Under the pieces are notes generated by a model that searched no databases, had not been told where the DNA came from, and saw only the letters and a program-made list of their open reading frames with translations. The position numbers and the translations under genes were made by a program. 64,000 bases of DNA from Desertivirga brevis (GTDB lineage: Bacteria; Bacteroidota; Bacteroidia; Sphingobacteriales; Sphingobacteriaceae), in assembly GCF_017355835.1 (NCBI RefSeq), contig NZ_JAFEWF010000010.1:124001-188000 (forward strand), written 5' to 3'. Below are positions 8,671 to 17,149 of the stretch, in pieces. Each line of letters begins with the position of its first letter. The first letter of the stretch is position 1.

Positions 8671-10623
8671 TTATCTGCGTTGAAATTCGGGGGAGCCAAT
8701 GATCACTCCTACTACCTGCGCCAGCATCGTATTGGTTCCGGTACTTGTTTGCAGGCCGATCTTTCCTGCTTTATTAGTGCCTTTTAGCTTTTGCGACTTA
8801 TCACTCTGCATTTCCTCTGAAGATTCCTGCATAGAGGATGCAACCTGTGAGGTTTTTGCAGCCGCAGCTTCTACTTTATTATTCAGGTTAGGATCATTTA
8901 ACAATGGAGTTAATCGTTTTACTGTTGCCTGCACATCCCTCTCAGGAAGCATCAACTGACTGTATCTCTGTAGTGCCGCAGCGGGGCTCTCGGGCTCGTG
9001 ATTTTGATTTAATGCCAGCAGGTTTGCTTTTACTCCAGGGATCCTTCCTGCTGCAACAGCAAGACCAAAGTTCATCCTGTTTAGTAGGGAACCTGTATTT
9101 ATCCAATATTGACCTCTGTCTGGAAAGCCGGTGGGAGCCTGGTAGTAGTAAATCTTCTGCCCCATTTTATTCATCCAGTTGAAAAGCTGGTAGGGCTGAT
9201 CTACTTTAGCGTCGAGACACCTCACTGTACTGATAGCCAGTTCGAACGGTGATTTTGTTTTTTCGCGCAAAGCTTCTTTACTCCAGAATTCTGGTGAGCT
9301 TACCATCGTAATTAATACTTGTCTTATATCGCCACTTTTCTCTGAAAATGTTTTTGCCATTTTATTGACTAGTGCTGGGGAGGGATTATCTGATAAAAAC
9401 CGAACAGCTAATTTCTGGGATATAAATTTAGCAGTGGACGGATGGGCGGCAAGCATTTGTAAAAGCTTTACGCCTTCCTGATATCCTTCGGAATTAAACT
9501 TTTTACCTAGCACGGTTTTTTCGCCCTCGTCATGCCGGGTAGGCACAAACAAAAATCCGCCTTCATGCACGTAACCTCTTTTTGCCAGATTTTCCTCACC
9601 AACTCTTTCAATAAGTTTAATGATCTGGTTTCCTGCGGCTGCTTCACCTGCAGGATAAACAGTCCAGCCTGTTAATACCCTTGCGGCTTGTGTTACATCA
9701 TGCTGAGTGTAACCTCCGTCGACGCCTAAGGTATGTAACTCCATGACTTCCCGGGCATAATTTTCATTTAGTCCCTGATTCTTCTTGTTTTTTGCAAGTT
9801 GGTTCACCCGGCTGGCCATCATGGTATCTCCCTGCATCATACCATCCTCCGCATACTTCCTGACTGAAGCTAATTTTGCATTCTCTTTTGCTGGACCTGC
9901 ACTGCTAAAATTATCAAGATAATAAAGCATGGCTGGAGACTTGGCAGTTGCGAAAAGAATATCCTCAAACCGACCTAAAGAATTTGGGCGGATGGCATCT
10001 CTTTCGTATTGAAGTACATACTCCGCACATTGATTTTTAGTAAGGGAAACATTAAAGTGGTTGAACCAGAAATCGGTCAATACTTCCTGTAATTGATTGT
10101 TTGAATAGGCGGAACGAAGGATCTTCTGGTTGATCAACTCACGGAACAGCTCCTGTTGCGGTTTGTAGCCTTTTTGTTCCATGTAATTACGAAGAAGGCC
10201 TCTATATTCCTGTCTACCGGCAGAAGCTATAGAATCTTTGTGGATCAGTCCTTCCTTAACCGCCTGACGGACAATAAAGCCATTCTGCGGATAAGTACGA
10301 ACGATCTCCTCAGAGCTCAGCTTAAGGGTTTGATAATTTGATAAAAGACTATTGAGGGAATCGTCTTCCAATCGTGCCTGCAGTTGCTGATTAAACCATT
10401 TCTCCAAACCCTGTTTCATCACCTCATCTACCTGGCCAAACTTTGCGCCAAAGGTAAAACGGCTTAAAAGATGTACTGCGGCCTGCCTTTCTGTAAGTCC
10501 CGCTTGTTTGTACGGGAATTTATATTTGGGAGCACTATCAAAATTTCTGGAGCTAAAAGAAATAAGAAAAAGCGCGAAAAGCGCTATGTACAAAGTTGAT
10601 TGTAGGGAAAAAGGCGATTTCAT
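8671..10623 (-). CDS. DUF1800 domain protein, exported, 650 aa
   Basis: A signal peptide or anchor (LYIALFALFLISFSS) starts the protein. The DUF1800 signatures are visible: AAVHLLSRFTFGA near residue 48, DFWFNHFNVS near 185, GLNENYAREVMELHTLGVDGG near 290, LTGWTV, RHDEGEKTVLGK near 364 and the C-terminal VVGVIIGSPEFQRR. A low-complexity Gln/Ser/Lys stretch lies before the C-terminus (about residues 575-625). It is the first gene of a two-gene unit with the DUF1501 protein downstream. The known co-occurrence suggests that the two act together at the cell envelope. The activity is unknown. Confidence 0.88.
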   Translation of the reverse strand: MKSPFSLQSTLYIALFALFLISFSSRNFDSAPKYKFPYKQAGLTERQAAVHLLSRFTFGAKFGQVDEVMKQGLEKWFNQQLQARLEDDSLNSLLSNYQTLKLSSEEIVRTYPQNGFIVRQAVKEGLIHKDSIASAGRQEYRGLLRNYMEQKGYKPQQELFRELINQKILRSAYSNNQLQEVLTDFWFNHFNVSLTKNQCAEYVLQYERDAIRPNSLGRFEDILFATAKSPAMLYYLDNFSSAGPAKENAKLASVRKYAEDGMMQGDTMMASRVNQLAKNKKNQGLNENYAREVMELHTLGVDGGYTQHDVTQAARVLTGWTVYPAGEAAAGNQIIKLIERVGEENLAKRGYVHEGGFLFVPTRHDEGEKTVLGKKFNSEGYQEGVKLLQMLAAHPSTAKFISQKLAVRFLSDNPSPALVNKMAKTFSEKSGDIRQVLITMVSSPEFWSKEALREKTKSPFELAISTVRCLDAKVDQPYQLFNWMNKMGQKIYYYQAPTGFPDRGQYWINTGSLLNRMNFGLAVAAGRIPGVKANLLALNQNHEPESPAAALQRYSQLMLPERDVQATVKRLTPLLNDPNLNNKVEAAAAKTSQVASSMQESSEEMQSDKSQKLKGTNKAGKIGLQTSTGTNTMLAQVVGVIIGSPEFQRR

Positions 10624-10669
10624 AAAGGGTTTATCAATGCAACTTAAGCTAAGACGAAAGGTAGGAAGA

Positions 10670-10699
10670 TTGGTTTAACCGCGGAGAAAGATAATTTTG
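10670..10699 (+). promoter_or_regulatory. Promoter of the WG-repeat/DUF2306 operon
   Basis: TTG (10670-10672), 19 bp, TAATTTTG (10692-10699): a full match to the Bacteroidota promoter consensus, 50 bp upstream of the ATG at 10750. Confidence 0.65.
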
Positions 10700-10749
10700 C
10701 GAGTCGTGAACAAAAACTATCTTTAACAAAGAGAAATACCTGAATTATC

Positions 10750-12594
10750 ATGAAGAATAAAATCATCATTGCCTCAACCGTTATCATAGTATTAATTGGA
10801 GGCTATTTGTTTGGCAGGCAATGGCTGAACAAAAGTAAACCCTCTGAAATAGATCAATTCGTGAAAAACTTCATCTACTCGGTAGAAAATAAACCCGCAG
10901 ATTCTGTGGTTATCCTGTTTGATGTGAAACAGAAGAAAAAGGACCTTATTAGAATAGTTAATGTTCTGGCAGGGCGTACAGGTTCTAACGGCCGTACGAA
11001 GCAATTATTCAAACGGCAATTGGATAGTTTGAACGTGGAGGTAAAGGTGATATCGGATAGCCAGTCGGAAATTGTAATTCCTCTTATCTTATCCCACGAA
11101 GGGCTGTTTGATTTAAAATCCTCGATAAAGCTCACCCTCCAAAAGCGGGATAAAGCCGCATATAAGATCATCCAATTTAATGCTGAAGACCTGTATACCG
11201 ATTTTGTTGCTTATGAAAATTCGATACGTTCGCTTACCATTCCTGACAAGGATATTTACGACCCATTAACACTTAAAGCCTTTGAAGGAGCTGAAAAACT
11301 GAAAGGGAAGTATGATTCGGTGATCTGGTTTAGTTATCTAAACAATAAGCCTCTCTATTATGTGGTGAACGGCGAATGGAGTATGCCCGAAAACCTCTTT
11401 GGTGAGGAGAGCGGGGAGGAGAAACCCTATCAGATGGGCCTTATAAACTCCGATTTCCAGGAAATCATTCCTGCCCGTTTCGACCTTATCCATAATATTA
11501 ACGGGACTTTTGAGGGCTTAATTGAAGTCGAGAAGAACGGAAAGAGAGGATTCTATGACCTTCAGGGAAAGAATATAGTTCCTGTTGAATATGATCAGAT
11601 CATTCCAATTGAAGACGGCGAAAAAGTAGCAGTTGTTGGCAGTGGAACTGACTATTTCTGGCTCAACAAGGACTTTAGCGTTTCAGAAAGAGACTCCTCT
11701 ATAAAAATATCCGACATCCTTAAGAAAGTATATGTTTACCGGAACACCTACAATATCAGTGAAAACAATGTCAAAAACCTGATAGAGTTTAACTCTCGCC
11801 AAGATCATAATGCCCTTTATATCCCTCCTTCCCACCTGTCTGACTGGGGGATCCTTTCCAGAGCTCAACAGTTCAAAAACCCGCTTCGGCATAACGTTGA
11901 ATTTTATGACATGAGTTCTTCAGTGCAGGTAAAGTTCGCTAAGACGGATGAAGACTCGAACTGGCTGGAAACCGTTCTTTCATCAATTAGGGATAACTAT
12001 GTAGGCGGTAGGTCTGACTTCTATGAAAAAAAGAATGTCATGATGATCGACCATAGGAATAACAAACTCTACAGCTATACGATCTGGGAGGATGAGCAAA
12101 TGGGGGAGGCTGTAAATTGTAATAATATCTTTCAGACGAAGGCACTTTCTGACACTTTAATTGAAGTAAAAACATCAGGATCAAACTGGTTAGGGATATC
12201 GGGAAAAGACTTGACGGAAATGCCTTTTTATCACTATATCAGTTTAAAAACAGGTAAAGCAGAAGGATTACCAAGCAAACGTTATTTCAATTTTACGGAG
12301 TATGTGAAGCTAAACGAATCGTATATCAAGGGGTGTTATGTGTATGGCGGTAAGCAGTTAGACAAACTGCCTAAGGATGTTCTAACCTTTATGAAAATGG
12401 AAATCTACGCTAACTATAACTATAATTTTCCTGACAATAAATGGAACGAAGTTTTTAATGATATTTATGGCCTTTACAAGCCGGAGAATTCGGATGTAGA
12501 AGAATACCTGACGGAAATTGACAAATACAACATCAAATGGCTCGACCAGAAAATTAAAGGTCAGAGCGGCGAAAAGCTAGCCATATCCAAATGA
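10750..12594 (+). CDS. Membrane-anchored WG-repeat protein, 614 aa
   Basis: A single N-terminal membrane segment (IIIASTVIIVLIGGYLFG, residues 5-22) is followed by a large soluble part, presumably periplasmic. Around residues 225-290 there are WG-type repeats: MGLINSDFQEIIPARFDLIHNI and then GKRGFYDLQGKNIVPVEYDQI. These are typical of the WG beta-repeat family, whose function is unknown. The remainder has no recognised domain. The stop codon overlaps the start of the DUF2306 gene (ATGA), so the two are translationally coupled. A clear promoter precedes the gene. Confidence 0.75.
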   Translation: MKNKIIIASTVIIVLIGGYLFGRQWLNKSKPSEIDQFVKNFIYSVENKPADSVVILFDVKQKKKDLIRIVNVLAGRTGSNGRTKQLFKRQLDSLNVEVKVISDSQSEIVIPLILSHEGLFDLKSSIKLTLQKRDKAAYKIIQFNAEDLYTDFVAYENSIRSLTIPDKDIYDPLTLKAFEGAEKLKGKYDSVIWFSYLNNKPLYYVVNGEWSMPENLFGEESGEEKPYQMGLINSDFQEIIPARFDLIHNINGTFEGLIEVEKNGKRGFYDLQGKNIVPVEYDQIIPIEDGEKVAVVGSGTDYFWLNKDFSVSERDSSIKISDILKKVYVYRNTYNISENNVKNLIEFNSRQDHNALYIPPSHLSDWGILSRAQQFKNPLRHNVEFYDMSSSVQVKFAKTDEDSNWLETVLSSIRDNYVGGRSDFYEKKNVMMIDHRNNKLYSYTIWEDEQMGEAVNCNNIFQTKALSDTLIEVKTSGSNWLGISGKDLTEMPFYHYISLKTGKAEGLPSKRYFNFTEYVKLNESYIKGCYVYGGKQLDKLPKDVLTFMKMEIYANYNYNFPDNKWNEVFNDIYGLYKPENSDVEEYLTEIDKYNIKWLDQKIKGQSGEKLAISK

Positions 12595-13229
12595 GATTAG
12601 ACGTGCTTCTGAGATATCTTGCTTTTTTTTGGATCGCTATATTAAGTCTTGCTTCTTTAGAATATTGGCAGCTAAAACCACAAACGGGCTTCCTTCAATT
12701 AAAGCAGGCAGCTGTAGCTAGCGGCTGGTATTTGCCAGCCTTCTACAGTCATATTTTCGGCAGCAGTCTTATCCTCATCTGTGGCTACTTCCAGTTTGGT
12801 AGAAAAAGTTTGGAGAAAGCTTCACAGCATAGGGTCCTCGGAAATATATATGTTTTCGGCACCCTGTTTTTTGCCGCACCTGGAGCTTATGTTATGAGCT
12901 TTTTTATCGACAGAGGCATAGCTGTACTTCTTTCTTTCCTTGTTCAGAATACTTTATGGATCCTGTCCACCTTTGCCACAATTTATTATATAAAAAAGGG
13001 CAACATGAAAGCGCATAGTGATATGGCTGTGAGAAGTTATAGCCTCGCGTTCGCGGCGGTTACTTTACGCTTTTATGTCTGGCTATTTAACATCTTTGGC
13101 AACGGAGCTCACTTTCAGCATAACTACGTAATTATAGCCCTTTTAAGTTGGGTTCCCAATCTTCTTATTGCTGAATTTTTCATCAGAAGAAAGGTATATT
13201 CAGCAGCCATACCAGGAGACCTGCATTAG
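12591..13229 (+). CDS. DUF2306 integral membrane protein, 212 aa
   Basis: The protein has about six hydrophobic segments, starting at residue 5. The arrangement SHIFGSSLILICGYFQFG ... HRVLGNIYVFGTLFFAAPGAYVMS matches DUF2306, a family of predicted membrane proteins with conserved His residues in the first and second helices that is related by pattern to cytochrome-b-like helical bundles. No function is known. The start overlaps the preceding stop codon by four bases. The gene ends 7 bp from the convergent methyltransferase gene, so there is no room for a separate terminator. Confidence 0.8.
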   Translation: MRLDVLLRYLAFFWIAILSLASLEYWQLKPQTGFLQLKQAAVASGWYLPAFYSHIFGSSLILICGYFQFGRKSLEKASQHRVLGNIYVFGTLFFAAPGAYVMSFFIDRGIAVLLSFLVQNTLWILSTFATIYYIKKGNMKAHSDMAVRSYSLAFAAVTLRFYVWLFNIFGNGAHFQHNYVIIALLSWVPNLLIAEFFIRRKVYSAAIPGDLH

Positions 13230-13236
13230 GCAAATA

Positions 13237-13905
13237 CTATTTCTCTACCAGCCAGGCATCATAAATCAACCATTGAAAAAACTTCGTCACTTTCTTGAAT
13301 CCCTCCGACTTGAGTAAAGATATCAATTCCTCTTCTGCAATATAATGCAGATCGTTCACAATATGATTTAATCCCTTCGGCAAGGTGTCATCATCTATAT
13401 TGAGCTCCTGATAGGTTTTGAACAGATCGAAATTTTTGTTGAAACTGTTTTTACTTCCAGTGATATCGGCGAGAATAAAAATCCCACCCTCGTTCAGGTG
13501 CTTGTAAATACAGTGATAGATCTCCTTCTTTACCTCAATTTCGAAAAAATGAGTTACCAGGATACAGGTAATCGCATCGAAACTTTCATTGACATTTTCT
13601 ACCGTGCCTTTAATAAGCCTTACATTTGGCAGTTTCGCGGTTTTTTCAGTCGCCAGAGCTATCATTTGTTCTGAGGGATCCACACCTACAAATTCCCATT
13701 CAGGTCTTAAGCGGGCAAGAATATTTAATTCATTACCTGAACCACATCCTACAACCAATATTTTATGATCTGCCGTTGGGGCAAGACGGCTTTTTAGCAG
13801 TGGAAATAACAGCTCTATTAAATTATCATAGCCAGGAAACCATTTTCTAATAGAGTTATCGTAGTGCGATACCCTGTCGCCTTCGAAAGATTCGATTTTC
13901 TTCAT
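13237..13905 (-). CDS. Class I SAM-dependent methyltransferase, 222 aa
   Basis: Motif I is VVGCGSGNEL near residue 50, motif II is FVGVDPSEQMI near 75, and motif III is FDAITCILVTHFF near 110, followed by LNEGGIFILADITG. This is a standard Rossmann methyltransferase core. The substrate cannot be told; the small size and free N-terminus suggest a small molecule. The gene lies in its own unit, upstream of and in the same direction as the propeller gene (38 bp away), but is convergent with the DUF2306 gene. Confidence 0.82.
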   Translation of the reverse strand: MKKIESFEGDRVSHYDNSIRKWFPGYDNLIELLFPLLKSRLAPTADHKILVVGCGSGNELNILARLRPEWEFVGVDPSEQMIALATEKTAKLPNVRLIKGTVENVNESFDAITCILVTHFFEIEVKKEIYHCIYKHLNEGGIFILADITGSKNSFNKNFDLFKTYQELNIDDDTLPKGLNHIVNDLHYIAEEELISLLKSEGFKKVTKFFQWLIYDAWLVEK

Positions 13906-13943
13906 AGAATAGTGTGATAAGGATTAGATGAGGAAAATTGTTT

Positions 13944-15323
13944 CTAGGGCGACTTCCTCTTCAACCAATCCTCCGGCATGTGAACAATACAGATATTCAT
14001 TGTTTTATTATCCTCCGAAAGCATAGCGGATTGAATTTCGAAACGGGTTCCGTCCGGGTGAAATGTGGGATGGCAGTGATCTGCTGCTGTTGTTTTATGC
14101 CCTGTAGAAATCATCCTCATCTCACGGGTATGACGATCTATAATATATAAACTTCTGCTGAAGTCATCTCCAACCGCCCACCTGCCATCAGGCGATCCAT
14201 GGACATGCCACAAGCCGCTGCCGGAAGGTGTTTGTCCGGCGATGGTGGTTTCACGTGTACGGAGATTTACTATGGCTAAACCTGTTGGCTTTTCGCGAGT
14301 GCCCGCATTTCCCCAGTCGCTTTCCTGACCTGGGTTGGCTCCGGTAACGCTTGTTGCTGGAGCTCCAACGCCTGTATTAGCTGCTCCGGGAATAGCACGA
14401 TGTCCCATCAAAGCCATTGCTACTTCGTCCTTTGATATAACGGCTTCGTGAGTTACCCACTCGTATGAAGCCTCAGGGTAAAGCGGTCTTAGGCCTGATC
14501 CATCCGACCTTACCGTCCAGGTACGTTGTGGTGATTTACCACCTGTCTCCCAACAAAAAACAATTTCATCAGGGTTCCATAAGTTAGCCTGAATATGACC
14601 TACCTGAAAAGGAACAGAAATAACATGTTTAATTTCCCCGGTCTTTATGTTCATCCGCGCAATGCCAGCTGGTCCGGCTCCCATTTTTCTTGGGCCAAAG
14701 CTTTCTTCTATCTTAGTTCCTGCCGGCAGATGTTTCGCTGCTGCTTCTTTACCAACCCTAAAGTAAACCCATTCTTCATCCGCATCCAGCGCCATATCAC
14801 CACCTGCACCAAGTTCAGGGGGAGTTGAGCCACAAACCCTTTGATAAGTGGCTGCTGCCTTCATCGTCCCTGATTTACTATCTGCAAAGACTTTCGCAAG
14901 ATCTACCTCCACGATTTCCAAACCCTTAGAGCCTTTTCCTTGTCCCGGATCTGTCTCCTGAGTTTGACCTAAGTTTCGCATGAAATATAGTTTCATCGAC
15001 TTCCTGGCAATGTTCAACATGCCCGTATAGCTTCCTTCGGAAACCTGAACAATATCACCGCTTTTCTCATTTACAGCCATTGCTTCATTCTTCGCAAGAT
15101 TTGAGCGGAAGATCACCCATTGCCCGTCTGACGTCCATTGAGGATGAGTGGGATAAATTTTGGAATCCCCATGGGGCTTGCTGGTTAAAAAAACAAGTTT
15201 AGCGCCTGTGACAGGATCTTTAATTTCTTTTTTTTCGGAAGGGAAGCGTTTGCCGATCTGAGAGAAGACTGTACAAGGAACTAATGCAGAAAAAAATACT
15301 GCCAGAAGAATAGAAGTTCTCAT
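13944..15323 (-). CDS. Exported beta-propeller, oligogalacturonate-lyase-like, 459 aa
   Basis: A signal peptide ends around residue 22 (TVFSQIGKRFPSEKKE). WD40-like/TolB-type blades are visible: THPQWTSDGQWVIFRS near residue 60, HGSPDGRWAVGDD near 377, HPTFHPDGTRFEI near 420. The pattern of histidines (VGHIQ, WVTHE, WHVHG, DHCHP) resembles the Mn-binding site of oligogalacturonate lyases of family PL22. A Gly/Ala-rich insertion (GAANTGVGAPATSVTGANPG) lies near residue 315. No other pectin-degrading gene is nearby, so the PL22-like call rests on sequence pattern only; another propeller hydrolase or lyase is possible. Confidence 0.68.
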   Translation of the reverse strand: MRTSILLAVFFSALVPCTVFSQIGKRFPSEKKEIKDPVTGAKLVFLTSKPHGDSKIYPTHPQWTSDGQWVIFRSNLAKNEAMAVNEKSGDIVQVSEGSYTGMLNIARKSMKLYFMRNLGQTQETDPGQGKGSKGLEIVEVDLAKVFADSKSGTMKAAATYQRVCGSTPPELGAGGDMALDADEEWVYFRVGKEAAAKHLPAGTKIEESFGPRKMGAGPAGIARMNIKTGEIKHVISVPFQVGHIQANLWNPDEIVFCWETGGKSPQRTWTVRSDGSGLRPLYPEASYEWVTHEAVISKDEVAMALMGHRAIPGAANTGVGAPATSVTGANPGQESDWGNAGTREKPTGLAIVNLRTRETTIAGQTPSGSGLWHVHGSPDGRWAVGDDFSRSLYIIDRHTREMRMISTGHKTTAADHCHPTFHPDGTRFEIQSAMLSEDNKTMNICIVHMPEDWLKRKSP

Positions 15324-15471
15324 TTCTTGGTCTGATTATAATTGGTGGTCAAGTATAAGGATCGCAAACATTCCTTTGAAGGCCGGGAGGTATTTCTTTT
15401 GTTACATAACCTTATTGATACAGAATTTCTAGCGGTTTTTCTTTGGAGGGTGAAGGTCTAAGGCAGCCAAT

Positions 15472-15555
15472 AAAACCTTCGTGAGCAGATGCTCAAAAAC
15501 GAAGGATGAAAGTTTTTAAAGGTTCTTTGTGGCATTAAAAAGCAAATAACCTTTC
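15472..15555 (-). ncRNA. Candidate structured RNA, family 2, copy 1
   Basis: On the minus strand an AAAGGTT/AACCTTT stem (15548-15554 with 15518-15524) is followed by a conserved CTTTCATCC and a nested hairpin: CCTTCG/CGAAGG enclosing TGAGC/GCTCA (15476-15505), with TTTTATTG after it. A second copy at 22060-22144 keeps the layout and the sequence GGATGAAAG (plus strand), while the CCTTCG/CGAAGG stem changes to CTCCG/CGGAG. A TTG-N19-TTTTTTTG sequence overlapping the neighbouring terminator may be its promoter. The strand is not certain. Confidence 0.5.
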
Positions 15556-15560
15556 GCAAA

Positions 15561-15583
15561 AAAAGGGAGGCTAGCTCCCTTTT
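15561..15583 (-). terminator. Terminator of the 15618-15827 small gene
   Basis: AAAAGGGAG (15561-15569) pairs with CTCCCTTTT (15575-15583), with a five-base loop. On the minus strand a run of seven T follows. It lies 35 bp after the stop codon of the small gene. Confidence 0.7.
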
Positions 15584-15617
15584 CAATCATCCCACAATTG
15601 TCCCCTATCTAATCACC

Positions 15618-15827
15618 CTAAATCTCGTTGTTCAAAAATTCTGTCAGGCTGCAAAATCTTGCTTGCCTGGTAGGAATATGGATCTTCTTTCCATCAAGAA
15701 TGATCGTTACATCACTTGTATTCCGTCCTACTATTTGAAATAAAAATCCTTCATAAAGGATATACCCCATCTCACTATTCATCGTCTTTCCTGGTAATGT
15801 AGGATGCTTTACGAAGACTTTTTCCAA
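15618..15827 (-). CDS. Small hypothetical protein, 69 aa
   Basis: The reading frame of 69 residues uses TTG at 15827; the first ATG is at 15782 and would give 54 residues. The upstream residues [10 protein letters not shown] look protein-like, so the longer form is kept. The sequence [34 protein letters not shown] suggests a small beta-barrel. There is no signal peptide. A good terminator follows, which supports a real transcript. No family is recognised. Confidence 0.5.
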   Translation of the reverse strand: MEKVFVKHPTLPGKTMNSEMGYILYEGFLFQIVGRNTSDVTIILDGKKIHIPTRQARFCSLTEFLNNEI

Positions 15828-15952
15828 GAGTTACAGAAAAAGTTTCCGCTGATAAAAAGATGACAATCAACCACCCCTTATCGAACTTTACAAAGCTTTT
15901 ACATCCCTTAAAAGGCCTTTTTAAAGATATGGCCGTTATTTGTGAAAACGAT

Positions 15953-16969
15953 ATGAACGAGAGAAACTCAAAATATATACCCTTATCGATTCTGGATCTT
16001 GTTCCTGTACTGCAAGATCATCCTGTGGAGCAGTCTTTCAAGAACAGTTTGGACCTGGCCCAACATGCAGAATTAATGGGCTACAACCGTTACTGGCTGG
16101 CTGAACACCATAATATGGCCGGAATTGCCAGCTCTGCTACCTCTGTGGTAATGGCATACGTAGCCGGAGGAACTGAGAAAATAAGAGTGGGCTCGGGAGG
16201 TATAATGCTGCCAAATCATGCTCCCTTAGTGATCGCTGAACAATTTGGAACCCTTGCCAGACTCTATCCAGGAAGAATTGACATGGGCCTTGGTCGTGCT
16301 CCGGGAACAGATCAAACAACAGCAATGGCTCTGAGAAGAAACCTGACAGGAAGCGTAGAAGATTTTCCTTCTAACGTTATGGAGCTCAGAAATTACTTTT
16401 CAGCAGAAAACAGTCAGAGTAAAGTACGAGCAATCCAGGCTGAAGGGCTGGAGGTTCCTGTGTGGTTGCTTGGCTCAAGTACTTACAGCGCGCAATTATC
16501 AGCGTATTGGGGACTTCCCTTCGCTTTTGCCAGTCATTTCGCTCCTCAAATGCTTTATGATTCGCTCCGGCTTTACCGTGACAATTTCCGTCCATCGGAA
16601 GTATTAAGCAAGCCTTACGCTATGGCTGGAATTAACGTGATCGCTGCGCCAACAGATGAGGAAGCACATTTCCTGGCTACTTCCCTTTACCGGGCTTTCC
16701 TTAATGTTATCCGGGGAACTGCCTTACCTATGCAGGTCCCCGTAGAGGATATGGAAGAGTATTGGACCGTATCTGAGAAATACGCAGTTCAGCAAATGCT
16801 GAACTATACCTTTATTGGCGGCCCTGAAACACTTACCGAAAAGATCCAAGCTTTTATTGATAAGACGGGAGTTGATGAACTAATGGTGGGGGCGCATATT
16901 TATGATCATCATAAACGGGTTCGCTCCTATGAAATACTTGCAGGATTACCGCTAAAGACAGCGAGTTAG
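15953..16969 (+). CDS. LLM-class flavin-dependent oxidoreductase, 338 aa
   Basis: Luciferase-like monooxygenase fold: [13 protein letters not shown] at the N-terminus, [12 protein letters not shown] near residue 42, [21 protein letters not shown] near 80, [14 protein letters not shown] near 105, and the late [16 protein letters not shown]. These match the MsnO8-type LLM family that starts a few residues before LSILDLVP, so the ATG at 15953 is preferred over the upstream ATG at 15860, which would add 31 residues unlike the family. It would use reduced flavin (FMN/F420-type pocket), with an unknown substrate. A terminator follows the stop codon. Confidence 0.85.
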   Translation: MNERNSKYIPLSILDLVPVLQDHPVEQSFKNSLDLAQHAELMGYNRYWLAEHHNMAGIASSATSVVMAYVAGGTEKIRVGSGGIMLPNHAPLVIAEQFGTLARLYPGRIDMGLGRAPGTDQTTAMALRRNLTGSVEDFPSNVMELRNYFSAENSQSKVRAIQAEGLEVPVWLLGSSTYSAQLSAYWGLPFAFASHFAPQMLYDSLRLYRDNFRPSEVLSKPYAMAGINVIAAPTDEEAHFLATSLYRAFLNVIRGTALPMQVPVEDMEEYWTVSEKYAVQQMLNYTFIGGPETLTEKIQAFIDKTGVDELMVGAHIYDHHKRVRSYEILAGLPLKTAS

Positions 16970-16988
16970 CCTATTTACATTGTAAAGA

Positions 16989-17014
16989 CGGACAGCCTAT
17001 TGAAGGACTGTCCG
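16989..17014 (+). terminator. Terminator of the LLM gene
   Basis: CGGACAG (16989-16995) pairs with CTGTCCG (17008-17014), followed shortly by CCTCCTTTTT. It lies 19 bp after the stop codon. Confidence 0.6.
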
Positions 17015-17149
17015 CCTTCCTCCTTTTTGCCTAAGCCTCAAAACTAAACCACTATTTCTCAGTTATTGGAAGAGGAATTCCGGGAGATACTACAACTTCC
17101 GTAGCCCTTATAAACTAATTTTTCACCTTAAAAAAACATTTCTTCATCT

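Noticed and set aside
15860..15952. Upstream ATG of the LLM gene giving 31 extra residues
   Set aside because: LLM proteins of this group start near LSILDLVPV, and the extra residues resemble no family N-terminus; it remains possible.
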